Shown one piece after another: positions 13,814 through 22,248 of a stretch of 47,052 bases of DNA; positions within the stretch are counted from its first letter, which is position 1, and every line of letters starts with the position of its first letter. The position numbers and the translations under genes were made by a program. This DNA is from Massilia niastensis DSM 21313 (GTDB taxonomy: Bacteria > Pseudomonadota > Gammaproteobacteria > Burkholderiales > Burkholderiaceae_D), in NCBI RefSeq assembly GCF_000382345.1, contig NZ_KB908122.1, forward strand, positions 1 through 47,052. The letters run 5' to 3'. The notes below the pieces were generated by a model. The model searched no databases, had not been told where the DNA came from, and saw nothing but the letters and a program-made list of their open reading frames with translations.

Positions 13814-16213
13814 CGCCCCCGCCGACACCATCCGCTGCAAGGCCTCCTGCGACAGGGCCGGGCTGAAGTAATGCCCCTGGATCTGGTCGCAGGAGAGATC
13901 GCGCAGGAAGGCGAGCTGTTCGCGCGTCTCCACCCCTTCCGCGATCACCTTCAGCCGCAGGTTGTGGCCGAGCGCGATGATGGCCCGGGTGATGACCGAG
14001 TTGCCCTCCTGCTCGAAGGTCTCGACGAAGGAGCGGTCGATCTTGATGTAGTCGAAGGGGAAGCGCTGCAGATAGCTCAGGCTGGAAAAGCCGGTGCCGA
14101 AATCGTCGATCGACAGGCGCACGCCCAGGGACTTGAGGGCCAGCAGCGCCTCCATCGCCTCGGCCGGATGGTCGACCAGCTGGCTTTCCGTCACTTCGAG
14201 CTCGAGGCTGGACGGCGCGATCTGCATGCGCTCGAGCATCTCGCCCAGGCGCTCGGCGAACTGGTACTGGCGCAACTGGCGCGCCGACAGGTTCACCGAG
14301 ATCACGAACTCCTCGACGCCGATCGCCTTCATGGCCTTCAGCGCCCCGCAGGCTTCCAGCAGCACCCATTCGCCGATCGGCACGATCAGGCCGGTTTCCT
14401 CCGCGATCGGAATGAACTCGTGCGGCGGGATCACCCCGTTCTGGGGGTGCCGCCAGCGCACCAGGGCTTCCGCCCCCACGACCTTGCCGGTGCCCAGGTC
14501 GACCTTCGGCTGGTAGGCGAGCTCCAGTTCGTGGTTGTTGATGGCCTGGCTCAGGCTTGCTTCGAACTGCAGGTGCTGGTGCACGATCTGGTTCAGCTCG
14601 ATCGAGTAGAACTGGCAGTTGTTCTTGCCCAGGGTCTTGGCATGGTACATGGCCGCATCGGCGGCGCGCATGATGCGTTCGACGCTGTCGCCGTCTTCGG
14701 GGAACACGCTGACCCCGATGCTGGTTCCCGGCACGATGGTCTTGTCGCCCACGGCCACCGGCATGCAGACGCTGCGGCGGATCCGCTCGACCAGGTCCGC
14801 CACGTGCTCGCGGCTGGGCTGGTCGGTGATCACGAGCACGAATTCGTCCCCGCCGATCCGCGCCACCGTGTCGTCTTCGCGCATGTTCGCGCGCAGGCGG
14901 TCGGCGACCTCGCGCAGCACCGTATCGCCGGCGTCGTGGCCGAAGTTGTCGTTGATGTACTTGAAGTTGTCGAGATCGAGGTAGGCGAGCGCGCCCACGC
15001 CCTCGCGCCCGGCGGAAGACTCGATGGCGAACTTCAGCCGGTCCTGCAGCAGCATGCGGTTGGCCAGCCCGGTCAGCGGATCGTGGTGGGCCAGGTGGTG
15101 CAGGCGCCGTTCGTGATGCCTGGCTTCGGTGACGTCGTTGATCACCGCGACGAAGTGCGTGACGTTGCCGTCGAGATTGATGACGGGGTCGATGCGCAGG
15201 TCGTTCCAGAACACTTCGCCGTTCTTGCGCGCGTTGCGCAGCACGACCCGGACGCTCGCCTTGCGCTCGATGGCCTCGCGGATGCGCGCGTGCTCCTCGA
15301 CGTCGCAGCCTTCGATGCGCATGAAGCGCGGATCATGGCCCTTGATTTCCATGAGCGTATAGCCGGTGATCTGCTCGAACGCCGGGTTGACGTACTCGAT
15401 CTTGTTCGTCCCGTCCTCGAAGCAGGTGATCACGATCGCGTTCACGCTCGAGTACATGGCCCGTTCGCGGACCCGCAGGCCGTGTTCGGTGCGCTTGCGC
15501 GCCGTGATGTCCAGGCCGGTACCGACGACACAGGGCAGGTCGCCCAGGTCGCTCCGGGCGCAGTGGAACAGGAAACTGGTGCGCCTGCCGTGCTTGCCGA
15601 CCAGTTCGGCTTCATGCGAGGACTCGCCGTGTTCGAAGGCTTCGTGGATCTTGCGCTCGATCTCGCCCCGCTCCGCCTCGTCGAAGAAGGCTCGGACGTT
15701 GACGGTCGGCAGCTCGTCGCTGGCCATCTCGAGCGCCTGTTCGAGCTGGCGGTTCCACAGCAGCAGGTGGCCGCTGCGGTCGATCACGTAGAAGACGCAG
15801 GGCAGGCCTTCGATGAATTCGGCAATGGGCAGGTCCTGGATCAGGGCGTAGCGCGACGGCAGTTGTCCGGCGCGCGGCATCACGATGACGCTGTAGGCGC
15901 CGGCCTGGCCGGTGTCGAAGGCCTGGGCGGCGACCGTGATCCGGACTGGCAGCCTCTGTCCATTAGCACAGATCAACTGCCCGCAAACATCACTCTCCGC
16001 ACGTTCAGGGATGGGCTTGGCGGCGCCGGCCGGGTCCTCGAACTGGATCACCCGGTCGAGCGACTGCCCCCGGATGTCATCCGCGGCATAGCCTGCAAGT
16101 TTCTCACAAGCCTTGTTCCAGCTGACGATGGCGCCGTCCGCATCGACGACGAAAACCGCGATGGGCAATGTCGAGGGATTCAAAAAACCCTCCTGTGTAC
16201 CAGAGAGTGGCAT
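13799..16213 (-). CDS. PAS-GGDEF-EAL cyclic-di-GMP signalling protein
   Basis: A soluble 804-residue protein with three PAS-like modules (about 12-115, 135-240 and 255-365), GGDEF (about 370-540) and EAL (about 550-795). The cyclase signature GGDEF is intact at 454-458, and the product-inhibition I-site RxxD is intact at 445-448 (REDD, five residues before GGDEF). The EAL part keeps EALVRW, NLSARQL, EVTES, IDDFGTGFSSLSYL, DRSFV and AEGVET, so both synthesis and hydrolysis of c-di-GMP are possible. With no membrane segment, it should sense a cytoplasmic cue through its PAS domains. The residues do not show whether heme or flavin is bound. No operon partner is present. Confidence 0.93.
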   Translation of the reverse strand: MPLSGTQEGFLNPSTLPIAVFVVDADGAIVSWNKACEKLAGYAADDIRGQSLDRVIQFEDPAGAAKPIPERAESDVCGQLICANGQRLPVRITVAAQAFDTGQAGAYSVIVMPRAGQLPSRYALIQDLPIAEFIEGLPCVFYVIDRSGHLLLWNRQLEQALEMASDELPTVNVRAFFDEAERGEIERKIHEAFEHGESSHEAELVGKHGRRTSFLFHCARSDLGDLPCVVGTGLDITARKRTEHGLRVRERAMYSSVNAIVITCFEDGTNKIEYVNPAFEQITGYTLMEIKGHDPRFMRIEGCDVEEHARIREAIERKASVRVVLRNARKNGEVFWNDLRIDPVINLDGNVTHFVAVINDVTEARHHERRLHHLAHHDPLTGLANRMLLQDRLKFAIESSAGREGVGALAYLDLDNFKYINDNFGHDAGDTVLREVADRLRANMREDDTVARIGGDEFVLVITDQPSREHVADLVERIRRSVCMPVAVGDKTIVPGTSIGVSVFPEDGDSVERIMRAADAAMYHAKTLGKNNCQFYSIELNQIVHQHLQFEASLSQAINNHELELAYQPKVDLGTGKVVGAEALVRWRHPQNGVIPPHEFIPIAEETGLIVPIGEWVLLEACGALKAMKAIGVEEFVISVNLSARQLRQYQFAERLGEMLERMQIAPSSLELEVTESQLVDHPAEAMEALLALKSLGVRLSIDDFGTGFSSLSYLQRFPFDYIKIDRSFVETFEQEGNSVITRAIIALGHNLRLKVIAEGVETREQLAFLRDLSCDQIQGHYFSPALSQEALQRMVSAGARLAD

Positions 16214-16334
16214 TACGACCTGAACTCATGATAGTCCGATAATGATAGCGCAGCAAATACCGCTCGCGTATTCGATACGGGTAGTTAAGCATGTCTGGTC
16301 TTCGACCATCCCATTTGATTCCGGCTGGCACGCT

Positions 16335-17183
16335 TCATGCGCGGGCAAGCCGCTCCGGATGGCTGTACAGGACGTGCCGTCCGCCGCGCACGAAGCCCGC
16401 CAGTGTCAGGCCCGCGCGCTCGGCCATCCGCACTGCCAGCGCCGTCGGCGCCGAGATCGCGCCGAGCACGGAAAATCCTGCGCGCGCGCACTTCTGCACC
16501 ATCTCGAAGCTGGCGCGGCTGGTGACGACGGCAAAGCCGTCCCCCGCCGGCAGCCCGGCGCGCGCCAGCGCGCCCACCAGCTTGTCGAGCGCATTGTGGC
16601 GGCCGACGTCCTCGCGCACCAGTTGCAGCTGCCCCTCCCAATCGGCCCAGCCGGCCGCGTGCACCGCGCCGGTCGCCTGGTGCAGGCGCTGGCTGGCGGC
16701 CAGGCCTTTCACGGCCCGATGCAGGGCGTCCGGCGCCAGCAGGCCCGCCGCCGGCGGGCCTGCACGCGCCTCCTCCACGCAGCTGTCCTGCTCGAAGTGC
16801 GACAGGCTGTCGACGCCGCACAGGCCGCAGCCGGTCCTGCCGGTGCGCGCCCGCCGCGTTTCCTTCAGCTGCGCCATGGCCCGGGCGGAGATCCGCATCT
16901 CGATCGCGATTCCCGCCCCTGCTTCCTCGACCTCGATGTCGTACAGCTCGCACGGATCGCACACGATGCGCTCGCCCAGCGAGAAGCCGAGTGCGAAATC
17001 CTCCAGGTCCTGGGGCGAGGCCAGCATCACCGCCTGGGTGATGCCGTTGTAGACCAGGGCCACCGGCACCTCTTCGGCCACCAGTTCGCTGCCCGGCTCC
17101 AGCCGGCCGTCGCGCCAGGCGCTGGCCGGCAGGCGGCAGGCTGCTCCTGGCGCCAGGCCGGCGAGCAGGTCGGCGGCGTTCAT
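16335..17183 (-). CDS. fdhD: Formate dehydrogenase accessory sulfurtransferase FdhD
   Basis: 282 residues, typical length. It carries the conserved CGLC motif (Cys119 and Cys122 in TGCGLCGVDSL) that relays sulfur from a cysteine desulfurase to the molybdenum cofactor, and the C-terminal REDVGRHNALDKLVG motif of the cofactor-binding half. FdhD activity is needed for bis-MGD formate dehydrogenases; clients here may be the upstream YdeP-like enzyme and the formate dehydrogenase near 34-37 kb. The start overlaps the upstream stop as ATGA (17180-17183), indicating translational coupling. Confidence 0.95.
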   Translation of the reverse strand: MNAADLLAGLAPGAACRLPASAWRDGRLEPGSELVAEEVPVALVYNGITQAVMLASPQDLEDFALGFSLGERIVCDPCELYDIEVEEAGAGIAIEMRISARAMAQLKETRRARTGRTGCGLCGVDSLSHFEQDSCVEEARAGPPAAGLLAPDALHRAVKGLAASQRLHQATGAVHAAGWADWEGQLQLVREDVGRHNALDKLVGALARAGLPAGDGFAVVTSRASFEMVQKCARAGFSVLGAISAPTALAVRMAERAGLTLAGFVRGGRHVLYSHPERLARA

Positions 17184-19480
17184 GTCGGCCTCACGCGTTC
17201 GATCCGCACGTCGATCGCCTTGGCGGCCGGCACCTTGCTCTCCTTCGCATGGTGCCAGAGCGGGATCAATGGATTGCACTCGGGGAAGTAGCCGGCCACG
17301 CAGCCGGCCGGCACGTCGTAGGGCACCAGGGTCAGTCCCTCGACGCGGCGCACGACGCCGTCGTGCGTGGCGGAACACAGCGTCACCTCCTCGCCCGGCG
17401 CCAGCGCATAGCGGGCCATGTCGACCGGCGCCATGAACAGCACCATGCGGCTGCCGTGCACGCCGCGGAAGCGGTCGTCGTGGCTGTAGATCGTGGTGTT
17501 GAACTGGCCGTCGCTGCGTACCGTGAACAGGCGCAGGACGGCGCCGTCGCCGCTCAGGTCGGGATCGCCCTCCAGCTCTTCCGGCACGGTGAACTCGGCC
17601 TTGCCGCTGGCAGTCTTCCAGACCCGCTGCGCCGCCGCGATCGGCTTGCGGAAGCCGCCCGGCTCCCACATGCGCGCATTGAAATCGTGGAAGATGTCGG
17701 GCCAGGTCGCGGCGATGGCGTCGCGGATGCGGCCGTAGTCGGCCACCCAGGCGTCCCAGTCCACGCGCGGACTGGGCTCGAGCGTGGCCTTGGCCAGGCC
17801 GGCCACGATCGCCGCTTCCGACAGCAGGTGCGGCGAGACCGGCGCCGCCATCCCGCGCGAGCCGTGCATGCAGGCGGTGCTGTCCTCGACCGTGACGGCC
17901 TGCTGCCCGCCGGCCTGGCGGTCGATCTCGATGCGGCCCAGGCAAGGAAGGATGTACGAGGCCTGGCCGTGGATGACGTGGTTGCGATTGAGCTTGGTGG
18001 ACACCTGGACCGTCAGCGGCAGCTCGCGCCAGGCCGCTTCCATCAGCGCGGTTTCCGGGACGGCGCGCACGAAGTTGCCGCCCAGCGCCACGAAGGCCTG
18101 CACCCTGCCCGCCAGGATGCCTTCGCAGGCCTCGACCGTGTTCATGCCGGGCTTGCGCGGCGGTTCGAAGCCATACAGTTCGCCCAGCCTGTCGAGCGGC
18201 GCCAGCTCCGGCTTCTCGGTGATGCCGACGGTGCGCTGGCCCTGCACGTTCGAGTGGCCGCGCACCGGGCAGACGCCGGCGCCGGGCCGGCCGATGTTGC
18301 CGCGTAGAAGCAGCAGGTTGACGATCATCGCCACGTTCTGGACGCCGTTGCGGTGCTGGGTCACGCCCATCCCGTACACGCCCATGGCGGCGCGCGCGCC
18401 GCAGTAGATGTCGGCCACGCTTTCCATCGCCCCGCGCATCAGGCCCGACTCGCGCTCGATATGGTCCCAGTCGGCCGCGCGCAGCGTGCGCCGGAAGGCC
18501 TCGAAGCCATGCGTGTGCTCGCGGATGAAGCCGACGTCGAGCACGCGCGGCCCGCCGCCGGCGCGGGCCGCGTCGTCCAGCGCCACGATGGCCTTGCAGA
18601 TGCCCAGGATCGCGGCGGTGTCGCCGCCGGGCCTGAGCTGGTGGTACTGGGTGCTGATCGGCGTTTCATGCCCGGTCAGCATCTCGATCGGCGACTGCGG
18701 GTTGGTGAAGCTCACCAGGCCGCGCTCGCGCAGCGGATTGAAGGTGATGACGTGGGCGCCGCGCCGGCGCGCCGCCTGCAGCTGGTGCAGCATGCGCGGG
18801 CTGTTGACGCCCACGTTCTGGCCGAAGAACAGGATGCAGTCGGTCTGCTCGAAGTCGGACAGCTGCACGGTGCCGACCGCCACGCCGATGGTCTTCTGCA
18901 GCCCGACCGAGGTGCTCTCGTGGCACATGTTCGAACTGTCGGGCAGGTTGTTGTTGCCGTACATGCGGGCCAGCAGCTGGTACAGGTAGGAGGTTTCCAG
19001 CGAAGCCCGCCCGGAACTGTAGAACACGACCTGCTCGCGGTCGCAGGCGCGCAGCCGCGCGCCGATTTCCGCGAAGGCCGTGTCCCAGCCGATTTCGCGG
19101 TATTTGTCGGTGGCCGGGTCCCAGCGCAGCGGCGCCGTCAGCCTTCCCTGGTCTTCCAGCGCGTGGTCGGACCAGGCTTCCAGTTCGGTGACCGTGTAGC
19201 GCTCGAAGAAGTCGGCGCCGATGGCGCGGGTCGTGGTTTCCCAGGCGGTCGCCTTGGCGCCGCTTTCGCAGAATTCGAATGGATGCGGATGGGCCGGCTT
19301 GGCCCAGGCGCAGCTGACGCATGCGTAGCCGTCCGGCTTGTTTTGCCTGATCAGGAGGCGGCTGTCCTTCAGTGCCGCTTCCTGGTCCAGGAGAATGCCC
19401 GTGACTCCCCCCAGTGATCCCCAGCCCCCCGCCGGCATGGTTGCCGGCTCGATGCGTGGCTTTCCTCCATCCTGACTCAT
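17180..19480 (-). CDS. FdhF/YdeP-family molybdopterin oxidoreductase
   Basis: A 766-residue bis-MGD enzyme of the YdeP/FdhF-like alpha-subunit family. It has an N-terminal iron-sulfur motif (Cys54-x2-Cys57, CVSCAW, and Cys71), Moco-binding motifs (NMCHESTSVGLQ, FFGQNVGVNSPR, LLLRGNIGRPGAGVCPVRGHSNVQG) and a C-terminal molydopterin dinucleotide-binding domain. There is no Tat signal, so it is cytoplasmic. In E. coli, YdeP has been linked to acid resistance; formate oxidation is not assured for this family. It is coupled to fdhD by a 4-nt overlap. No dedicated iron-sulfur or membrane partner is adjacent, so its electron acceptor is unknown. Confidence 0.9.
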   Translation of the reverse strand: MSQDGGKPRIEPATMPAGGWGSLGGVTGILLDQEAALKDSRLLIRQNKPDGYACVSCAWAKPAHPHPFEFCESGAKATAWETTTRAIGADFFERYTVTELEAWSDHALEDQGRLTAPLRWDPATDKYREIGWDTAFAEIGARLRACDREQVVFYSSGRASLETSYLYQLLARMYGNNNLPDSSNMCHESTSVGLQKTIGVAVGTVQLSDFEQTDCILFFGQNVGVNSPRMLHQLQAARRRGAHVITFNPLRERGLVSFTNPQSPIEMLTGHETPISTQYHQLRPGGDTAAILGICKAIVALDDAARAGGGPRVLDVGFIREHTHGFEAFRRTLRAADWDHIERESGLMRGAMESVADIYCGARAAMGVYGMGVTQHRNGVQNVAMIVNLLLLRGNIGRPGAGVCPVRGHSNVQGQRTVGITEKPELAPLDRLGELYGFEPPRKPGMNTVEACEGILAGRVQAFVALGGNFVRAVPETALMEAAWRELPLTVQVSTKLNRNHVIHGQASYILPCLGRIEIDRQAGGQQAVTVEDSTACMHGSRGMAAPVSPHLLSEAAIVAGLAKATLEPSPRVDWDAWVADYGRIRDAIAATWPDIFHDFNARMWEPGGFRKPIAAAQRVWKTASGKAEFTVPEELEGDPDLSGDGAVLRLFTVRSDGQFNTTIYSHDDRFRGVHGSRMVLFMAPVDMARYALAPGEEVTLCSATHDGVVRRVEGLTLVPYDVPAGCVAGYFPECNPLIPLWHHAKESKVPAAKAIDVRIERVRPT

Positions 19481-19808
19481 GATGCCCCCTTGCTTGGATT
19501 GTTCACCCTAGTGGCCTCTTCACTGCTTATCCGTGCGTTTGCGCACCGACCTCCAGCGCGTTCGGGGCATTCCCGGTTCACGCCGTTCACGCCGTGATTC
19601 GTTGAGCATAAGCAATGACGCTTCGTGCACCGAACCATTCGCATATCATCTGCCCTTTCGGCGAAGGGGCGCGCATGGATGATCTCGGTGTCGCGCCGGC
19701 AATGCTGCCGGGCGGGCGCGCCGCCGCTGACAAGGTTATGTCGCGAACGGTAGGCCAGCGCGTGCCGGCGTAGCATCGGCCCTGGATCAACTCGGACGGA
19801 CCTGCCTC
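19481..19808. promoter_or_regulatory. Divergent intergenic region (328 nt)
   Basis: This lies between the leftward molybdoenzyme gene and rightward topoisomerase IB. It should contain both promoters. A leftward frame at 19477-19776 has no recognisable product and overlaps the molybdoenzyme start region. I see no strong dyad. Confidence 0.35.
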
Positions 19809-20930
19809 ATGCACAGCGATACCACCCCGGCGACCGACGCCACGCCGGCCGACCCGCCCGCCGCCGCCCGCGCGGCCGGTTTGCGTTACGTCCGCGACGA
19901 CCGGCCCGGCATCCGGCGCGAACCCGCCGGCGAAGGATTCCGCTATCTCGACGCCGGCGGCGACGCGGTGAGCGACGAAGCCACGCTGGCGCGCATCAGG
20001 AAGCTCGCGATCCCGCCGGCCTGGACCGAGGTCTGGATCTGTCCGCAGGCGAATGGCCACCTGCAAGCCACGGGACGCGACGCCAGGGGCCGCAAGCAAT
20101 ACCGCTACCACGCGACATGGCGCGCCGTGCGCGACGAGGTCAAGTACGAACGCATGCTCAACTTCGGCAAGGCGCTGCCGGCGATCCGGGCCGAGGTCGA
20201 CCGCGCGCTGGCGCTGCCGGGACTGCCGCGCGAAAAGGTCCTGGCCACCATCGTCTACCTGCTCGAGGCGACCATGATGCGGGTCGGGAACGAGGAATAT
20301 GCGCGCACCAACAAGTCCTTCGGCCTCACCACCCTGCGCAACCGCCATGTGCAGGTCGAAGGCAGCAAGGTCGAATTCCGCTTCCGCGGCAAGAGCGGGG
20401 TCTACCACAAGGTCAGGGTGCAGGACCGGCGCCTGGCCCGCATCATCGCCCGTGCGCGCGACCTGCCGGGCCAGGAACTGTTCCAGTACGTGGACGACGA
20501 AGGCGAGACCCACAGCGTGGACTCGGCCGACGTGAATGACTACCTGCGCGCGATCACCGGCGAGGACTACACGGCCAAGGACTTCCGCACCTGGTCAGGG
20601 ACCGTGCTGGCCGCCCTCGCGCTGCAGGAATTCGAGAAGTTCGATTCCGAGACCCAGGCCAAGCGGAACATCGTGCAGGCGATCGAATCGGTGGCCGAAA
20701 AGCTCGGCAACACGCCGTCGATCTGCCGCAAGTGCTATGTGCACCCGGCCGTGCTCGACGCCTATCTCGAGGGCACCGTGCTCGAGGTGCTGCGCGAGCG
20801 TACCGAGCAGCAGCTGACCGACGACCTGCACGCGCTCACGCCCGAGGAGGCGGCCGTGGTCGCCATGCTGCAGCAGCGCCTGCGGCGCGAACAGGAGCAG
20901 GACACGAAACCGGCGCGCCGCGCCGCATGA
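19809..20930 (+). CDS. DNA topoisomerase IB (poxvirus/bacterial type)
   Basis: A 373-residue type IB topoisomerase. The N-terminal domain is followed by the catalytic domain with KSFGLTTLRNRHV, RFRGKSGVYHKV, KDFRTWSGTVLAA (active-site Arg in FRTW) and the nucleophile Tyr310 in ICRKCYVHPAV. It relaxes supercoils through a 3'-phosphotyrosyl intermediate. The first ~25 residues are Ala/Pro/Thr-rich and probably disordered. The C-terminal tail is charged. Neighbours give no functional hint beyond the small membrane-peptide gene 32 nt downstream on the same strand. Confidence 0.94.
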   Translation: MHSDTTPATDATPADPPAAARAAGLRYVRDDRPGIRREPAGEGFRYLDAGGDAVSDEATLARIRKLAIPPAWTEVWICPQANGHLQATGRDARGRKQYRYHATWRAVRDEVKYERMLNFGKALPAIRAEVDRALALPGLPREKVLATIVYLLEATMMRVGNEEYARTNKSFGLTTLRNRHVQVEGSKVEFRFRGKSGVYHKVRVQDRRLARIIARARDLPGQELFQYVDDEGETHSVDSADVNDYLRAITGEDYTAKDFRTWSGTVLAALALQEFEKFDSETQAKRNIVQAIESVAEKLGNTPSICRKCYVHPAVLDAYLEGTVLEVLRERTEQQLTDDLHALTPEEAAVVAMLQQRLRREQEQDTKPARRAA

Positions 20931-20962
20931 AGCCCTGACCGGCATCACCTACAAGGAGTGGC

Positions 20963-21061
20963 ATGTTCTTATTCTTCTCGAACAAACTGGGCTGTCTCGG
21001 CTCCATCCTGGTATCGGTCGTCCTGACGCTGGTGCTCCTGCTGGTATTCGGGGTGCTGTAG
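20963..21061 (+). CDS. Small membrane peptide (32 aa)
   Basis: MFLFFSNKLGCLGSILVSVV followed by a hydrophobic run to the stop: essentially one transmembrane helix with a short N-terminal segment containing Asn, Lys and Cys. AAGGAG at 20953-20958 sits at ideal spacing before the ATG, which is the main reason for calling it. I recall similar very short predicted proteins in related betaproteobacteria but cannot name a family. It may share a transcript with topoisomerase IB. Confidence 0.6.
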   Translation: MFLFFSNKLGCLGSILVSVVLTLVLLLVFGVL

Positions 21062-21080
21062 CGGGCAGGCGCCCAAAGAA

Positions 21081-21110
21081 AGCGGGATGGCAGCACGCTG
21101 CCATCCCGCT
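21081..21110 (-). terminator. Rho-independent terminator of the Bug-family gene
   Basis: AGCGGGATGGCAG (21081-21093) and CTGCCATCCCGCT (21098-21110) form a perfect 13-bp stem with a 4-nt loop. Read leftward it is followed by TTCTTT and lies 46 nt after the stop of the leftward binding-protein gene. It may also stop rightward transcription from the small membrane-peptide gene. Confidence 0.8.
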
Positions 21111-21156
21111 CGGGTCACCCGGGCCGAACAGGCATCCTGTTCGGCGAGGCGCAGGT

Positions 21157-22137
21157 TCAGTCGACGGTCGCGCCGCTATCCTTCACCACCTTGCCCCACT
21201 TGGCGGCTTCGGCGGTGACGAACTTGCCGAAGTTTTCCGGGGTGTCGCCGACGAAGTCGGAACCGGTGTCGGCCAGCACTTTCTGGAACTCAGGCGCCTT
21301 CATCACCTTGATGGTCTCGGCGTTGATCTTGGCGATCACGTTCTTCGGCGTCTTGGCAGGCGCGAACATGCCGTACCAGGCGTAGGATTCGATCGCCGGC
21401 AGGCCCGCTTCGGCGAAGGTCGGCACATCCGGCAGCAGCGGCGAGCGCTTGGCGCTGGAGATCGCGATCGGCTTCACCTTGCCGCTCTTGATGTGCGGCA
21501 TGATGGCGATGGTGCTGTCGAACATGATCGGGATGTGGCCGCCCAGCACGTCGGAGATCGCCGGCGCCGAACCCTTGTACGGCACGTGGACCATGTTCAG
21601 CTTCGCCACGCTGTTGAACAGCTCGCCGGTCAGGTGCTGCGGGGTGCCGCTGCCCGACGAGGCGAAGGAGAAGTTGCCCTTCTTCGACTGGATGTGGGCC
21701 ATCAGTTCCTTCAGGCTCTTGGCAGGAACGGAAGGATGCGCCACCAGCACCAGCGGCACGCGCAGCAGGTTGGTGACCGGCGCCAGGTCCTTGGCCGGAT
21801 CGAAGGCCATCTTCTTGTACAGGCTCGGGTTGATCACGATGGGCGCGCTCGAGGTGATCAGGATCGTCTTGCCATCGGGATTGGCGCGGGCCACGGCGGC
21901 GCTGCCGATGTTGCCGCCGCCGCCAGCACGGTTGTCGATGACGAAGGTTTTACCCAAGCCTTCGGTGAGGCCCTTGGCTACCGGCCGGGCCGCGATGTCC
22001 GACGGTCCTCCCGGCGGCCACGGCACCACCACCGTTACCGTCCCATCGGGCCAGTTCTGTGCGAGGGCGCTGAGCGACACGACCGATGCCGCGATGGCGA
22101 CGACGAGGGATTTGCCCGTGCTGGGAAAGAGGCGCAT
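21157..22137 (-). CDS. Bug/TctC-family tripartite tricarboxylate transporter substrate-binding protein
   Basis: A 326-residue periplasmic solute-binding protein with a Sec signal peptide (cleavage likely after SLSALAQ). It has the family strand WPDGTVTVVVPWPPGGPSD, the pyrrolidone-loop region VIDNRAGGGGNIG and VPYKGSAPAISDVLGG. These proteins bind carboxylates or similar small anions and are greatly expanded in Burkholderiales. The TctA/TctB membrane partners are absent nearby, so it is an orphan receptor and its ligand cannot be inferred. GAAAGGAAG precedes the ATG. A strong terminator follows. Confidence 0.93.
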   Translation of the reverse strand: MRLFPSTGKSLVVAIAASVVSLSALAQNWPDGTVTVVVPWPPGGPSDIAARPVAKGLTEGLGKTFVIDNRAGGGGNIGSAAVARANPDGKTILITSSAPIVINPSLYKKMAFDPAKDLAPVTNLLRVPLVLVAHPSVPAKSLKELMAHIQSKKGNFSFASSGSGTPQHLTGELFNSVAKLNMVHVPYKGSAPAISDVLGGHIPIMFDSTIAIMPHIKSGKVKPIAISSAKRSPLLPDVPTFAEAGLPAIESYAWYGMFAPAKTPKNVIAKINAETIKVMKAPEFQKVLADTGSDFVGDTPENFGKFVTAEAAKWGKVVKDSGATVD

Positions 22138-22248
22138 TTTTCACTTCCTTTCAATGATTGTCCAACTGACTACAAGGATTTTACACCATCATCAGGCCGG
22201 ATCGCAGACGAGCTGCACACCCTTTTTCCAAGCTGCAGCGGCGCCGGT

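Noticed and set aside
13871..16231. Rightward open frame (786 codons) opposite the PAS-GGDEF-EAL gene
   Set aside because: Biased composition, no domain, and fully antisense to a protein with intact catalytic motifs.
19477..19776. Leftward 99-codon frame before the YdeP-like gene
   Set aside because: Composition is unstructured (Arg/Cys/His scattered), no family, and it would occupy the only promoter space for the molybdoenzyme.
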